Shown: piece by piece, positions 34,993 through 44,589 of the stretch | How positions within the stretch are numbered: the stretch's first letter is position 1 | How the letters are laid out: each line of letters begins with the position of its first letter | Source of the DNA: Hofstenia miamia | Lineage: Eukaryota; Xenacoelomorpha; Acoela | DNA length: 64,000 nucleotides | Assembly: GCA_004352715.1 (NCBI GenBank) | Contig: SCFE01000039.1 | Coordinates: forward strand, 280,311-344,310 | Direction of reading: 5' to 3' | Notes under the pieces: model-generated | Seen by the model: only the letters and a program-made list of their open reading frames with translations | Told to the model about the DNA's origin: nothing | Databases searched by the model: none | Made by a program: the position numbers and the translations under genes

Positions 34993-37352
34993 AGCAGCAT
35001 TATTGTTTGGATTATGCTACACACCCTCCTCAGCTTTAATTATTTTTAGTATGGCTCACTCTCCATGGACCAGTTCATCAGCTTTTTTAATTATTATTTC
35101 CACTTGGGGATTGCTCCAGCTTGTAGTTGCAAATTCAGGTTGTTTTGTCACCTTGAGTACTGCCTCTCTTTCTGTTGTTACATTACTATGATAGCATAAG
35201 AATTTTGCCTCTTTAATGTTTTCTGAGATTGGTGTAATTTCTCTGAGTTCATTCATTTTGGTGGTGTAAAACTCATAAAACTTTCTGAATAGATGTATCC
35301 CTTTTATTGCTATCATTAGCGTCATTTGACAGTCAGCTCTGCTCATGTGTGCCATTTCCTCACATATTGTTATGTTTGGATAGAAAAAAAGTGAAGACTT
35401 TCCTGAGGCTTCTTGTATTTGCCACATCTTTGTAGAAGAAGCTTATGTTTAAATTGACTTCTTCTTCTGTTCAAATTGACTTCTTCTTCTGTTATCATTG
35501 TTGGATTGTTTTTATTTAGTCTCATCATTGTTACTATCTCTACGCATTTTGTGACATTGTAGAATCAGTATTTTTTATCCCACAAATCCAGCCAGACTAC
35601 ATCATTTACTCCCGAAAATAACATTATCACCTTCATTGTTCATTTATCTATTTTGTCATGTAGTTCTTTTAGTTGCTTGTTGAGCAATATCTCTTTTGTC
35701 TTTTTATAATCATCTCTTTCAACTATTGCCTTTGCTCCTTCTTTCATATTGACATAAGTCTTATATTTGTGTAGAAAAGTTTTCATGATCTTTACATTTT
35801 TGGGTATCCTCCATCTTGGGAGTACCATCGGGATAGAGACTGTCTGTCGTGGGGTACAGATAAGAATTTTTGTTTTAATTTGTCATTCTATCTCTTTGTA
35901 GTCATCTGACGTTGTTGGTGCTGTTGCCAGTCCAATCATGGCTGGGTAATTCATCTTGCTGTCTTTCAACGTCTCCCAAAAGATCTGTGTTAAACCTCTT
36001 CTGCTCATATTTACCTGAATTTTCTCATTTATTTCTAGTTTTGATGTGATGCATTCTAGTCTACCACTAGCTGGTTATCCAGTTTTAACATTTCTTCTAA
36101 TTCTGCTTTTGTGAATGCCTCTGTAAACATCAATTTCATTGATGCAACTGTTTGTTCTTCTTTCACATATTGATAGTTTCTGGAATGAATTTCCTCCTTT
36201 TCTTTGGTTATCTTTATTTCGACTAGGAATCTTTCATCCTCTGTATTGATCCATTCCATCATATGTTCTGGTGTGGAGGCTCCCCATTTCTCTATGTTTA
36301 TTTTGTCAATCTGTTGTTGTGTTTTCGGAGATAGTATTAATTGCATTGACGTCAGTAGTTCTTCCGCCTCCAGAATCTCTTTTTGTGTTTTGGTTGTCAT
36401 TTCACAGACTTTGACAGGTTCTGTTATTCCTCCCCTTCACATCATCTCTGCACTTTTTATAATTTTCACAAATGTACAGCAAGGGCTCTCTTTTTCATAT
36501 CTTCTCATATCCTGTTCTAATATTTGTTGTATGTTTCTCTTCTTCATCAATTCTGCAATTTCCTTGGTGTCTACGATTTTTCTTCTTATAATTTTCTTCG
36601 TCATTAGCCAAGGTTCTGTTTCGACCTGTCTTAGCTGCATTTCAGATGTAACACCCCACATGTACTTTCTCATGGGTTAATCACATACCGTTATTTCTTC
36701 TGGCGCAATCCCCATTATGTTTGCCATGTCTACTGTTGACATTCTTCCCATTGGGCTTCTATTGACTATTATCCTACTGATGAATTTTTCAATTTCTTGC
36801 ATGGGCTTTTTGATTTTGTCGGAGGATGTCAGACTTTCCACGTGTCCTTTTAGTAGCCAATTCTTTGTCTGAGTGTTTAATGGTGACAATGCTATTTTGT
36901 ACTTTTTTGCCTTTGTCAATTTGTGTCGCCCCATTCTTGAAATGGTAGCTTTAATCCTTGTTCTTGTGTTGTAAATATTGCCAATAGCCATGCTGATGTC
37001 CTGAATCTGACTTCTGGGCCGTTCTTTTCTTCAAATAAGATATTTTTGAAGTCTTTTGTTAAGTTCAACTCATACACTCTATTTATTTCTGTAAGTGCTA
37101 CTTCAACCATTTTATGGTATTTTTTCGATGAGGCTTCAATGTGCATTTCAGGCCATTCTTCTTTCATTTTCATCTCATTCCATATTTCCTGTATTCTCTT
37201 TACGTGCTCTTGTCTTTGTTTGAGGTGCACTTAATGAACAGTGTATTTGCTTTCTCCATGCCCTCTGCATCTGTTGTCATCTCTATTGTTTTTACTTGTT
37301 TGTATAATTCTATGGCTATGCAAGGATCTACCATCAGTCTGCAGTAGGCTAC
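34993..37352 (-). pseudogene. Extra 3' ORF region of Gypsy-like element, copy B
   Basis: Leftward open pieces: 37230-36916 (EIWNEMKMKEEWPEMHIEA), 36991-36677, 36673-36437, 36400-36056, 35828-35640, 35427-35056. They match copy A closely. Copy B lacks about 25 residues found in A after EILLN (the VYVEGVITPYQLYLQGK stretch) and has a short local duplication at 35440-35500. In-frame TGA codons recur at the same points as in A. Mainly charged helical sequence, no recognised domain. Confidence 0.6.
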
Positions 37353-38126
37353 TCAATAATCAATTTGCAAATCTAGGCATATCAGTTCTGCTGTTTTTGT
37401 CTCTTTCACTATTTTTTCCCATAGGAACACGTTTTCTATTTGCATTTGTAGCTCACCCAGGAGTGATGGTAGTTCTTCAAGTGTAGTTCTTCCGATGATC
37501 ACCATTCTTATCCCTTGGACTCTCGCCATCCTCAACATTTGATCTAACTGTTTTTCCAAGTTTGTATTATATTCTTTCTCTTTCAAGATGTGAATGATCG
37601 TTAGGTTATCCTTATTGATATTGATTTCCGGCATCTTTGCAATTTGTTCAATGTATGCCATTATCCCTTGGGCTGTTTCCAATGTAAAATTCTTGTTGAA
37701 TGTGACATGGACCGTGCTGCACATGTATGGTCTTTCTACCATTTTATCTAGCTCTCTCTGATAACTTATTATCATATTGACCATTGGTCTTTTCTCTACG
37801 TCTAGCATGATGGGTAAGTTGCTGCCCTCTGTTTTTGCTACTCTTCTTATATGGCTTTTCGTCTCTGGTAATAGTTTTGGATATGCATTGTTTCTCATTT
37901 TTAGTGTTCCCATAAAATAGGGGTGCAGTGTTTCCCCATCTATTTTCAACATTCTCTTTTCTCTTTCTTTTGAGCATACTGTTCTTTCTGATGTGGTTTC
38001 AGAGGGGGCGTGTAGCTGTGTAATCCTTAATAGTCTGCTGGTGCTCAGCTCACCTTCCAGTGAGTCCATGCAGATGGTCTCTACTGATTTGCCCTTGAAT
38101 AGGCTCAAAGTTGACGCTTTCAGCAA
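37353..38126 (-). CDS. Longest intact piece of the extra ORF (257 codons), unknown function
   Basis: An uninterrupted - strand frame, copy number one in this window, lying downstream of the integrase in the same orientation. Visible: a neutral N-terminal part (SLFKGKSVETICMDSLEGEL), then MLKIDGETLHPYFMGTLK, VHVTFNKNFTLETAQGIMAY, and near the C-terminus MLRMARVQGIRMVIIGRTTL followed by SLLGELQMQIENVFLW. No transmembrane helix, furin site or fusion peptide, so it is not a typical env. The alternation 'RVQGIRMVIIG' looks like a beta-strand core but no family is recognised. The frame runs on without an obvious start codon context and may be one part of a longer polyprotein. Confidence 0.5.
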   Translation of the reverse strand: MLKASTLSLFKGKSVETICMDSLEGELSTSRLLRITQLHAPSETTSERTVCSKEREKRMLKIDGETLHPYFMGTLKMRNNAYPKLLPETKSHIRRVAKTEGSNLPIMLDVEKRPMVNMIISYQRELDKMVERPYMCSTVHVTFNKNFTLETAQGIMAYIEQIAKMPEININKDNLTIIHILKEKEYNTNLEKQLDQMLRMARVQGIRMVIIGRTTLEELPSLLGELQMQIENVFLWEKIVKETKTAELICLDLQIDY

Positions 38127-38139
38127 TTGACCAGTTGTG

Positions 38140-38530
38140 GGTTCTGCAGATACATCAGCCTCAAATCACTTTCATATTCCTACAGTTCTTCCCCCACTTG
38201 CACCTTCTCCAGGAACTCCAATTGTCGAACTGCCCTCAAATCGGCAAGGTGGACTGAAGGGAAAGTTGAGCTGCTTTTCGCCAGTTCTCTGCATATCCTC
38301 AAATCAGTGGTGCAGATTTCTGGGAGTTTCACTGGTTTTCTGCTTGCTCTCAAATTGGCAGTGCATATCTCCAGTGGGAGAGACATTATGTCTTTTTGTC
38401 TCCCTGCCCTCAAATCAGTGTTGGGGACTAGTCAGACACCTTCTCAATCTGCGCCTTTGATTAGTCATCACTTCATTCTCGTCCCTTCTGTCTTCCTTCA
38501 AACGTCTGGTTCGAGACCTTCTTCATAATC
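38140..38530 (-). repeat. Diverged tandem repeat, units about 53-75 bp
   Basis: CTCAAAT recurs on the + strand at about 38160, 38236, 38299, 38351 and 38409 with related flanks. On the - strand an open frame (38413-38180) shows repeated N/D-LRxxR units: LEICTANLRASR, PEICTTDLRICR, SVHLADLRAVR, spaced 17-21 residues. It lies between integrase and the extra ORF, like a spacer or hinge. Confidence 0.6.
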
Positions 38531-38865
38531 TCCTCCATGGGTTTGATGTAGTCATCTCCTCAGTTCTCTAATTTCAGCGCACTCTCTTCCTCAGTGGTTG
38601 TTGCATCTCATTCAATTTGTCTAAATTCAGAAAGTAAATTTTAATCCCATACTTTTGGGTCATATATATATATTTATCTCTTACTGCACTCCTTTGCAGC
38701 TCTTTTTTGTAAATTTTTGTTGCCTACGTTTGCTTTAAATTCCTCATCAAAACCTTCTTCCAGCAAACTATCTAATTCGCTCATGTCATATATAATCTCA
38801 TTCCATTAATATGATTTATTTTGAACTCGGCATTTTCATCTAATATTGATTCTTCAATATCTGCT

Positions 38866-40010
38866 GTTGCTCATTTTAGGTTCTGGAAATGCAATAATCT
38901 ACCATTATTTAACATGTACTCATTATTTGATAGTACTTGTGTTACCTTGTATGGACCTGACCAAATTGTTTTTAGTTTTTAGACCTGATTTGTGTCTATT
39001 AATTTCATTGGTGTGAATGCGTAGACTGTGTTGCCTACCTTATGAGCGTGACCATAAATTTTTTTATTGTAATTTTGCTGTTGTCTCACAGCGAATTTCT
39101 TTGTGTTGTGGCACATTGTCTCATGTATTGCTATGATTTGGTTTCTTAGTTGGTTCATGTATTGGTTGTCCATCTTCTCGCTATAGGCGAAATATTGCAT
39201 TGATTGATAGTAGCATTGCTGCCTCCCTTCCAAACATGGCCTTGAATGGCGTTATCCCTGTTGTCGAGTGTACAGATGTATTATAAAAGTATTCAATCAT
39301 TTCAATTACTTCTTGCCATTTGTGGCCTCCAATTCTTGATGTTGTGACTCTTATCAGCTTAATCAGCATCCTATTCAATCTCTCTACTGCGCCATTTGCT
39401 TGCAGATGGTATGCCGTCATCCTCACATTCATTACCTCTAGTAGGCATGTCATTTCTTGAAATAGATTACTTTCGAATTGTGGCCCCTTATCCATAATTA
39501 TTGTCTCCATCAGTCCAAACTTTAGGATCCACTCTTTCATTACTATCTCTGCAGTTATTTCAGCCATTGTGTTCTTCATCAGGATTAATCTTGTGTACTT
39601 GGTGAAATTGTCCACCATTACTAGTAGATGCTGATATCCCTCCTCATCCTTTGACAGCATTTCAAAATCTATGTGTACAATCTTGTTGGTGTTGGCTTGT
39701 GTTGCTATGATTTTTTCCAGCGGCACTCTCTGCATTGTTGTGAAGGAGACATTCTGTGCATTTGTTGATTATCTCTTCTGTTACCTTCCTTACTGCCATT
39801 GTGATGAACCTTGTGTTGAACATGCTCTCCATTTGTGTGATGCCTAAATGGTCTTTCTCGTGGACTTTCCTTACTAATTCTCATTTATAATATTCTGGTA
39901 TTGCGATCCTGTTGTTCTGCCCTTCCAAGTATAGGAGTCCGTTCTTGTTTCTCTTCCATCTATACTTCTCATAATAACTTGCCATTAACTTCAATAGCTT
40001 CAAGCTTGGC
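38866..40010 (-). pseudogene. Ty3/Gypsy-like integrase
   Basis: Leftward. 40010-39735: zinc-binding domain with VRKVHEKDHLG and INKCTECL (H-x3-H and C-x2-C), interrupted by one TGA at about 39881. 39735-39181: catalytic core with KIVHIDFEML (first Asp), IIMDKGPQFESN (second Asp) and ANGAVERLNR (Glu), exactly 35 residues between the last two, a DD35E set. 39233-38979 and on to 38870: C-terminal part with RQQQNYNKKIYGHAHKVGN, then, after a TAG, IWSGPYKVTQVLSNNEYML. The chromodomain is not seen. Reverse transcriptase, RNase H and protease are missing, because the copy is cut at 40010 by the inverted segment. Catalytic residues are all present, but the frame is broken. Confidence 0.85.
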
Positions 40011-40011
40011 A

Positions 40012-41453
40012 TTATGGAACCAGTCAAAGGATGCGAAATGATAACAAAGACACAGAAAGAAATTCTCAAAGAAGAGGAACTTGTAACATCAACACAACTG
40101 ATCTTATCCCCGAAAACGCACACATTAGAATGGATTGATACTGATGATGAGAGATTTTTGGTCGAAATAAAGATAAAAAAGAATCAGAGGAATTCACTCC
40201 AGGAACTATCAGTATGTAAAATAAGAACAAACAGTTGCATTGATGAAACTCATGTTCATGGAGGCATTTACCAAAACAGAATTAGAAGAACTGCTCAAAC
40301 CCTACAATAAATTAGCCGTGGACGTGGAATGAATCACATCAAAAATAGAAATAAAAACATTCAGTTAAAAATGAGTAGAAGACAACAAATGCAGATATTT
40401 TGGGATACACTAAAAGACAAAAATGAATTATCCAGCCATGATTGGACTGGCAACGGCTCCAACAACATTGGCAGATTATACAGAGATAGAAAAACAGATT
40501 AGGAAGAAAATCCTTATCTGCACTCCGCCAGAAACAGTGTCTATCCCAATGGTACTTCTGAGATGGAGAATACTGAAAATGTCAAAGTTGCAAAAACATT
40601 TTTACATGAAAACAACACTTACATCAACACCAAGGAAAAAGCTAAAGCAATAGTTGATAGGGAGGATTATAAGAGAACAAAGGAGATCATACTCAACAAT
40701 GACAACAGGGAACGCATATATGTTGAGGGAGCAATAACTCCCTACCAACTATACACGCAAGGAAAACCAATACACAAGCAACTAATAGAACTACACAACA
40801 AAATAGATAAATGAACAATGAAGGTGATAATGTTATTTTCCAGAGTAATTAACGTGGTCTGGCTGGATCTTTGGGATAAGAAATACTGATTCTATAATGT
40901 CACAAAACAAGTCAAAATAGTGACCATGATGAGATTCAACAAGAATGATCCGAATGTGATTACAGAAGAAGAAGTCAGGGACAACATAAGCTTCTTTTAT
41001 AAGGATGTGGCAAACACCAGAAGCCTCAGGAGAGTATTCACCTTTTTGTACCCTAATACCACAATACGCAAAGACATGGCGCATACAAACAGAGTGGATG
41101 CACAGATGCCTCTGATGATAGCAATAAAAGGCATCCATCTCTATTGAAAATTTTACGAGATTTTTCCAGCTAAGATGAATGAGTTGCAAAAATAACACCC
41201 ATCTCAGAAAACATTGAGGAAGCAAAGTTCCTATGCTATCACAGTACTGTGACAACAGAAAGAGAGCAGTCTTAAAAATGACAAAACAACCCAAATTTGC
41301 AACAACAAATTGGAGCAATCCCCAAGCCAAAACGATTATAAGAAAAGCTGATGAACTAGTCCATGGAGAACGAACTGTGCTAAAAATAATGCAATCTGAC
41401 GAGGGTGTGTAGCATAATCCAAAGCATAATGCTGCTAAGAAGAGAAGATCAGA
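40012..41453 (+). pseudogene. Inverted copy (C) of the extra ORF region
   Basis: Rightward copy of the same region as A and B: MEPVKGCEMITKTQKEILK (40014-40310), NYPAMIGLATAPTTLADY (40423-40653), NTYINTKEKAKAIVDRED (40563-40814), then FNKNDPNVITEEEVRDNISF and AQMPLMIAIKGIHLY. More diverged from A and B than they are from each other, so older. Keeps the same two in-frame TGA codons after NKIDK and after DKKY. Ends with the polypurine tract at 41437-41453. Confidence 0.65.
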
Positions 41454-41970
41454 TGATTAGTCAGTTTACAGAATTAACATCGAATTATTATTTATTGATT
41501 ATGAATTAAAAACAATTTAAATTTAATTATCATCATTATGTTTTAAAATGCAACCAAGAAACAATATTGCCAATTAGTACTTGTCGACAAACAATTTTGT
41601 AAAACGCATTGGGTGATAATGCTACCCTTATTTTTAGCCGTTCAATTCAAATTTTGAATGAGAGGTACTTTTTGAAATTGAAACTATAAATAGAGCAAGA
41701 ATCAATTTGGAAAACTGTTGAAGTAAATTCTTCTGAAATCTTATTTTTAGATTTAACTTGGTTTGCTTATTACTAATCAATGTCACACATCGGGAGCAAT
41801 TTGAGGGTCCTTGATCCAAGCCATGAACCTGCATTTGCATTAGGGTCACGAATAGGAGTTTTTCACCGTTTAGATGACTATCAATTCATTCATTTACATG
41901 TATTAAATAATAGACTTCGGAGATATGGCTAGTTAATCAATCGTAGGTTAGGGTTAGGGTAAGTTCAACT
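41454..41970 (+). repeat. LTR of inverted copy C, 3' part lost
   Basis: Starts TGATTAGTCAGT after the polypurine tract, contains TGCAACCAAGAAACAA (41549) and a CTATAAATAG box, and matches LTR A to about 41930 before similarity fades. Confidence 0.65.
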
Positions 41971-42363
41971 TACAGTAAAAAAAATTTAAAACAATTATTT
42001 CATCATGAAATTAGATATAATAAATTATAAAAATCAAAATTCCACCTGTTTTAGTAATTCATTGCAGATTTATGGAGAAGCATAAATACCTAAAATTAAA
42101 TATTAACAGACTAGAGAAAACTTACCAAATATTTTTCTTGGAGAGAAATACCTTTATTGTAGCTTGCTCAGTCTAATCCTAAAAGCAAGAACTTTAGGTT
42201 AATATGAATGTGCAAATCATTGACTCTAGATGTTTGAATTTTTAGATTTTGGTTAAGCATGGCAAAGAAGAATATTTTTCTTTATAGAATCTCTAACTAA
42301 ATTATTAATTAAGCCCTTAAATATTTGCAATGCACACTATATTTGCCTGTTTATTATACAGTT
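41971..42363. other. AT-rich intergenic DNA
   Basis: No gene or element recognised. A short TTAGGG-like triplet (41944-41960) lies at its left border. Confidence 0.5.
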
Positions 42364-42379
42364 TTATTAAATTTCAGTC

Positions 42380-42592
42380 ATGCCTGCAGCTAATCTATCG
42401 CTTGCTGATTTACAGAATCTGTCAGATGCCCAAATTGCTTTGGTGATTGGTGCTTTAAAAAACGATACAGTCATCTCTCTCCTTCGCCAAGCTTTCATCT
42501 CTCTGTCACGTTCAGACCAGTCTTCCAATGTCAGCCCTTCCAAATTGGTCTTGTCATCTCTGTCAGACTCCCTTGTTAAGCTCACACTATGA
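42380..42592 (+). CDS. Small ORF (70 codons), unknown, rightward arm of convergent cassette
   Basis: ATG at 42380, stop TGA at 42590-42592. A good acceptor-like TTTTATTAAATTTCAG ends at 42377, so it may be a second exon. Composition is far less AT-biased than the flanks. Predicted helical: NLSLADLQNLSDAQIALVIG then a Ser-rich tail (SRSDQSSNVSPSKLVLSSLS). No family recognised. Same strand as 43306-43575 and 43632-44236. Confidence 0.4.
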   Translation: MPAANLSLADLQNLSDAQIALVIGALKNDTVISLLRQAFISLSRSDQSSNVSPSKLVLSSLSDSLVKLTL

Positions 42593-43305
42593 TGGCTGTC
42601 ATGGAGCTATTACACCGTAATATTAAAATTGAAGATTTAAATTTTGACAGTTCTGTGTTGTTACTTTGCAGGATATTTCCTTTTTAAGTAAATTATTAGT
42701 TCTATTATAGCCATTATAGTATTAATTAAATTTTAATTTACTTAAAAAGAAAGTTAAAATGCAAAATTTTTCTATATTTATAGTAAAATTCATGTGAATT
42801 TGAAATAGTGAAAACAATGTTTAAATATTAGTAATAAAATTACCAAAATCATTTTGATAGAATTGTGTAATGTAACAGATGTGCTAAAGTACACACATAC
42901 TATAACTTTTAATAAATTTTTTAATAAATTGAGAATACATGTTCTTGTACTAAAGTAGACAAAATTTTTTTACACTCCACTTGTAAGCACTTGCATAAGT
43001 GGCGCTTCCTTCTATTCAAGCATTCTTTTGTCATGTATAATTTCTTAGTCGAAGATACAGTAAGTAACCTTTTTATGTATAATTTATTTGTAATTAATTA
43101 AGATTTAGATATTTAAAAATATATGAAAGAAAAATAATTTAAAATATTTATTTTCCTTGTGTTATTTTCTAAATATTTCAGGTTTATTTTTATTAATACT
43201 ATTCTTTCATGTACATAACCTTGCTATCTCAAGATAGGGTTAAAATTTTAATAGAAACAAAGGCACTTATTTTTTGTAGATTACAAGTAACTAAATTCTA
43301 GAAAG

Positions 43306-43575
43306 ATGCGTAAACAAAGGTATGTATACCTGGCCTAATCTAGATATCTGTTCTTGTATTTCAGAGTTAGAATTCAAAGAAAATTCTCTATTTCTAAATT
43401 TGTGAGTTTTATTAGATTTCAATCATTCCAGGTTTTCAAGAATGTTGTAAATAAATTGGAATTCATGAATTCTAGAAAATTTTCAATTTGCAATTTGGAA
43501 ATCTGCTACTGCAGTACCAAATCTGCAAAATTAGCTGTCAATAATTGCAATTTTTTGAGAATTCTAAGGAATTAA
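43306..43575 (+). CDS. Possible two-exon small basic protein (74 codons) with a 45-nt intron
   Basis: ATG 43306, exon 1 43306-43319 (MRKQ + AG), donor GTATGT, acceptor TGTATTTCAG ending at 43364, exon 2 43365-43575 with TAA. The joined frame reads MRKQRVRIQRKFSISKF and continues VFKNVVNKLEFMNSRKF. Strongly basic and aromatic; unknown function. The short exon 1 makes the model uncertain: exon 2 alone has no ATG until MNSR. Confidence 0.3.
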
Positions 43576-43631
43576 TTTTAAATATTGACTGTGTTTAAGT
43601 TATTTTCTAACTATTGCTAAATATAGTGATA

Positions 43632-44430
43632 ATGGAAACACTGAATGAAGAGGAAGTTTCATTAAATGAAGGAGAAGATTCAGTAATGGACGAAATTTCA
43701 GATGAAGATTCACTAATGGAAGTATTAGATAAAGAAGAAGATTCACTAAAAATAAAAGAATTAAAAAATGACATTTGTAAACCCATAAATCAGATCTCAC
43801 CCAAAATTAAAAAAACTGAAATGAAGTCATATAAAGAGCTGTTAGAAGAATTTATTAAGAAAAATAGTATAAAATTTGAAATAAAGTTGAAGAAGATATC
43901 CAAATTACAAATATAGACATTAATAGCAAATTACATAAGATCAAAATCTATTTGCTAAGTAATCAAATGAATGTAAGTTTTGATCTAAGGAATGTATATA
44001 GTTTTACCAATTTTGATGAAGCCAAAGATTCGCTAATAATGCTACATAATCGAACTAAAGATTGTGCATTGCAAAAAATATTCTTGTTAATAAAGGCAGG
44101 TCAAATTTTTACATACATTAAACAAGAATGCATTAATCAAAGAAAAATGCAAGTTTTTGAGAAATTTTCGTCATCATGGATAGCATTTCTTAGGTGTAAG
44201 CACAAGATAAGTGAGATATTGCCAGGAATAATGTAATGTGCTAATGTGCTGTCTCTCTAAATAAATTAAGATCTTTTAGCACATTGTTGCTAAACAACTG
44301 TGAATATTTTGCAAAATTAAAAATTCTAAGTGTAATACCAGCTCAACAACCTACAACCTCTTCTACAGCTCAAGTGTTTGAAACTGCTTCTACAGCTCAG
44401 CAAACTGCAAATCTTCTTCCAATTTAAGTG
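43632..44430 (+). pseudogene. Acidic-to-helical protein ORF, frameshifted, unknown
   Basis: ATG at 43632 opens METLNEEEVSLNEGEDSVMD, an acidic N-terminus with repeated EDSLM/EDSLK units, then ELKNDICKPINQISPKIKK. At about 43885 the frame must shift by one to continue VEEDIQITNIDINSKLHKI, NVSFDLRNVYSFTNFDEAK, LLIKAGQIFTYIKQECINQ, FSSSWIAFLRCKHKISEIL. A second shift near 44230 leads to KLRSFSTLLLNNCEYFAKL and a Thr/Ala/Gln tail (PAQQPTTSSTAQVFETAST) ending at a TAA about 44428. So one protein of roughly 260 residues with two breaks. Not recognised. It faces the leftward coding region across a 150-bp interval. Confidence 0.5.
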
Positions 44431-44589
44431 TCTGCTCCTAACAGTATGGAGCAATGGTTATAATATTAATATTTGTATCTTACTAAAGAATGCATGTTTT
44501 GTTTTAGACATGTAGATTTATTTCAATTTTGAAAATCAGTATTTAACTGTCAATCAAATAATTTTCAAATTCTATTTTTAAAGCAAAAC

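Noticed and set aside
41940-41962. TTAGGGTTAGGGT-like telomere repeat
   Set aside because: Only two full units, next to a truncated LTR; too short to call an internal telomeric array.
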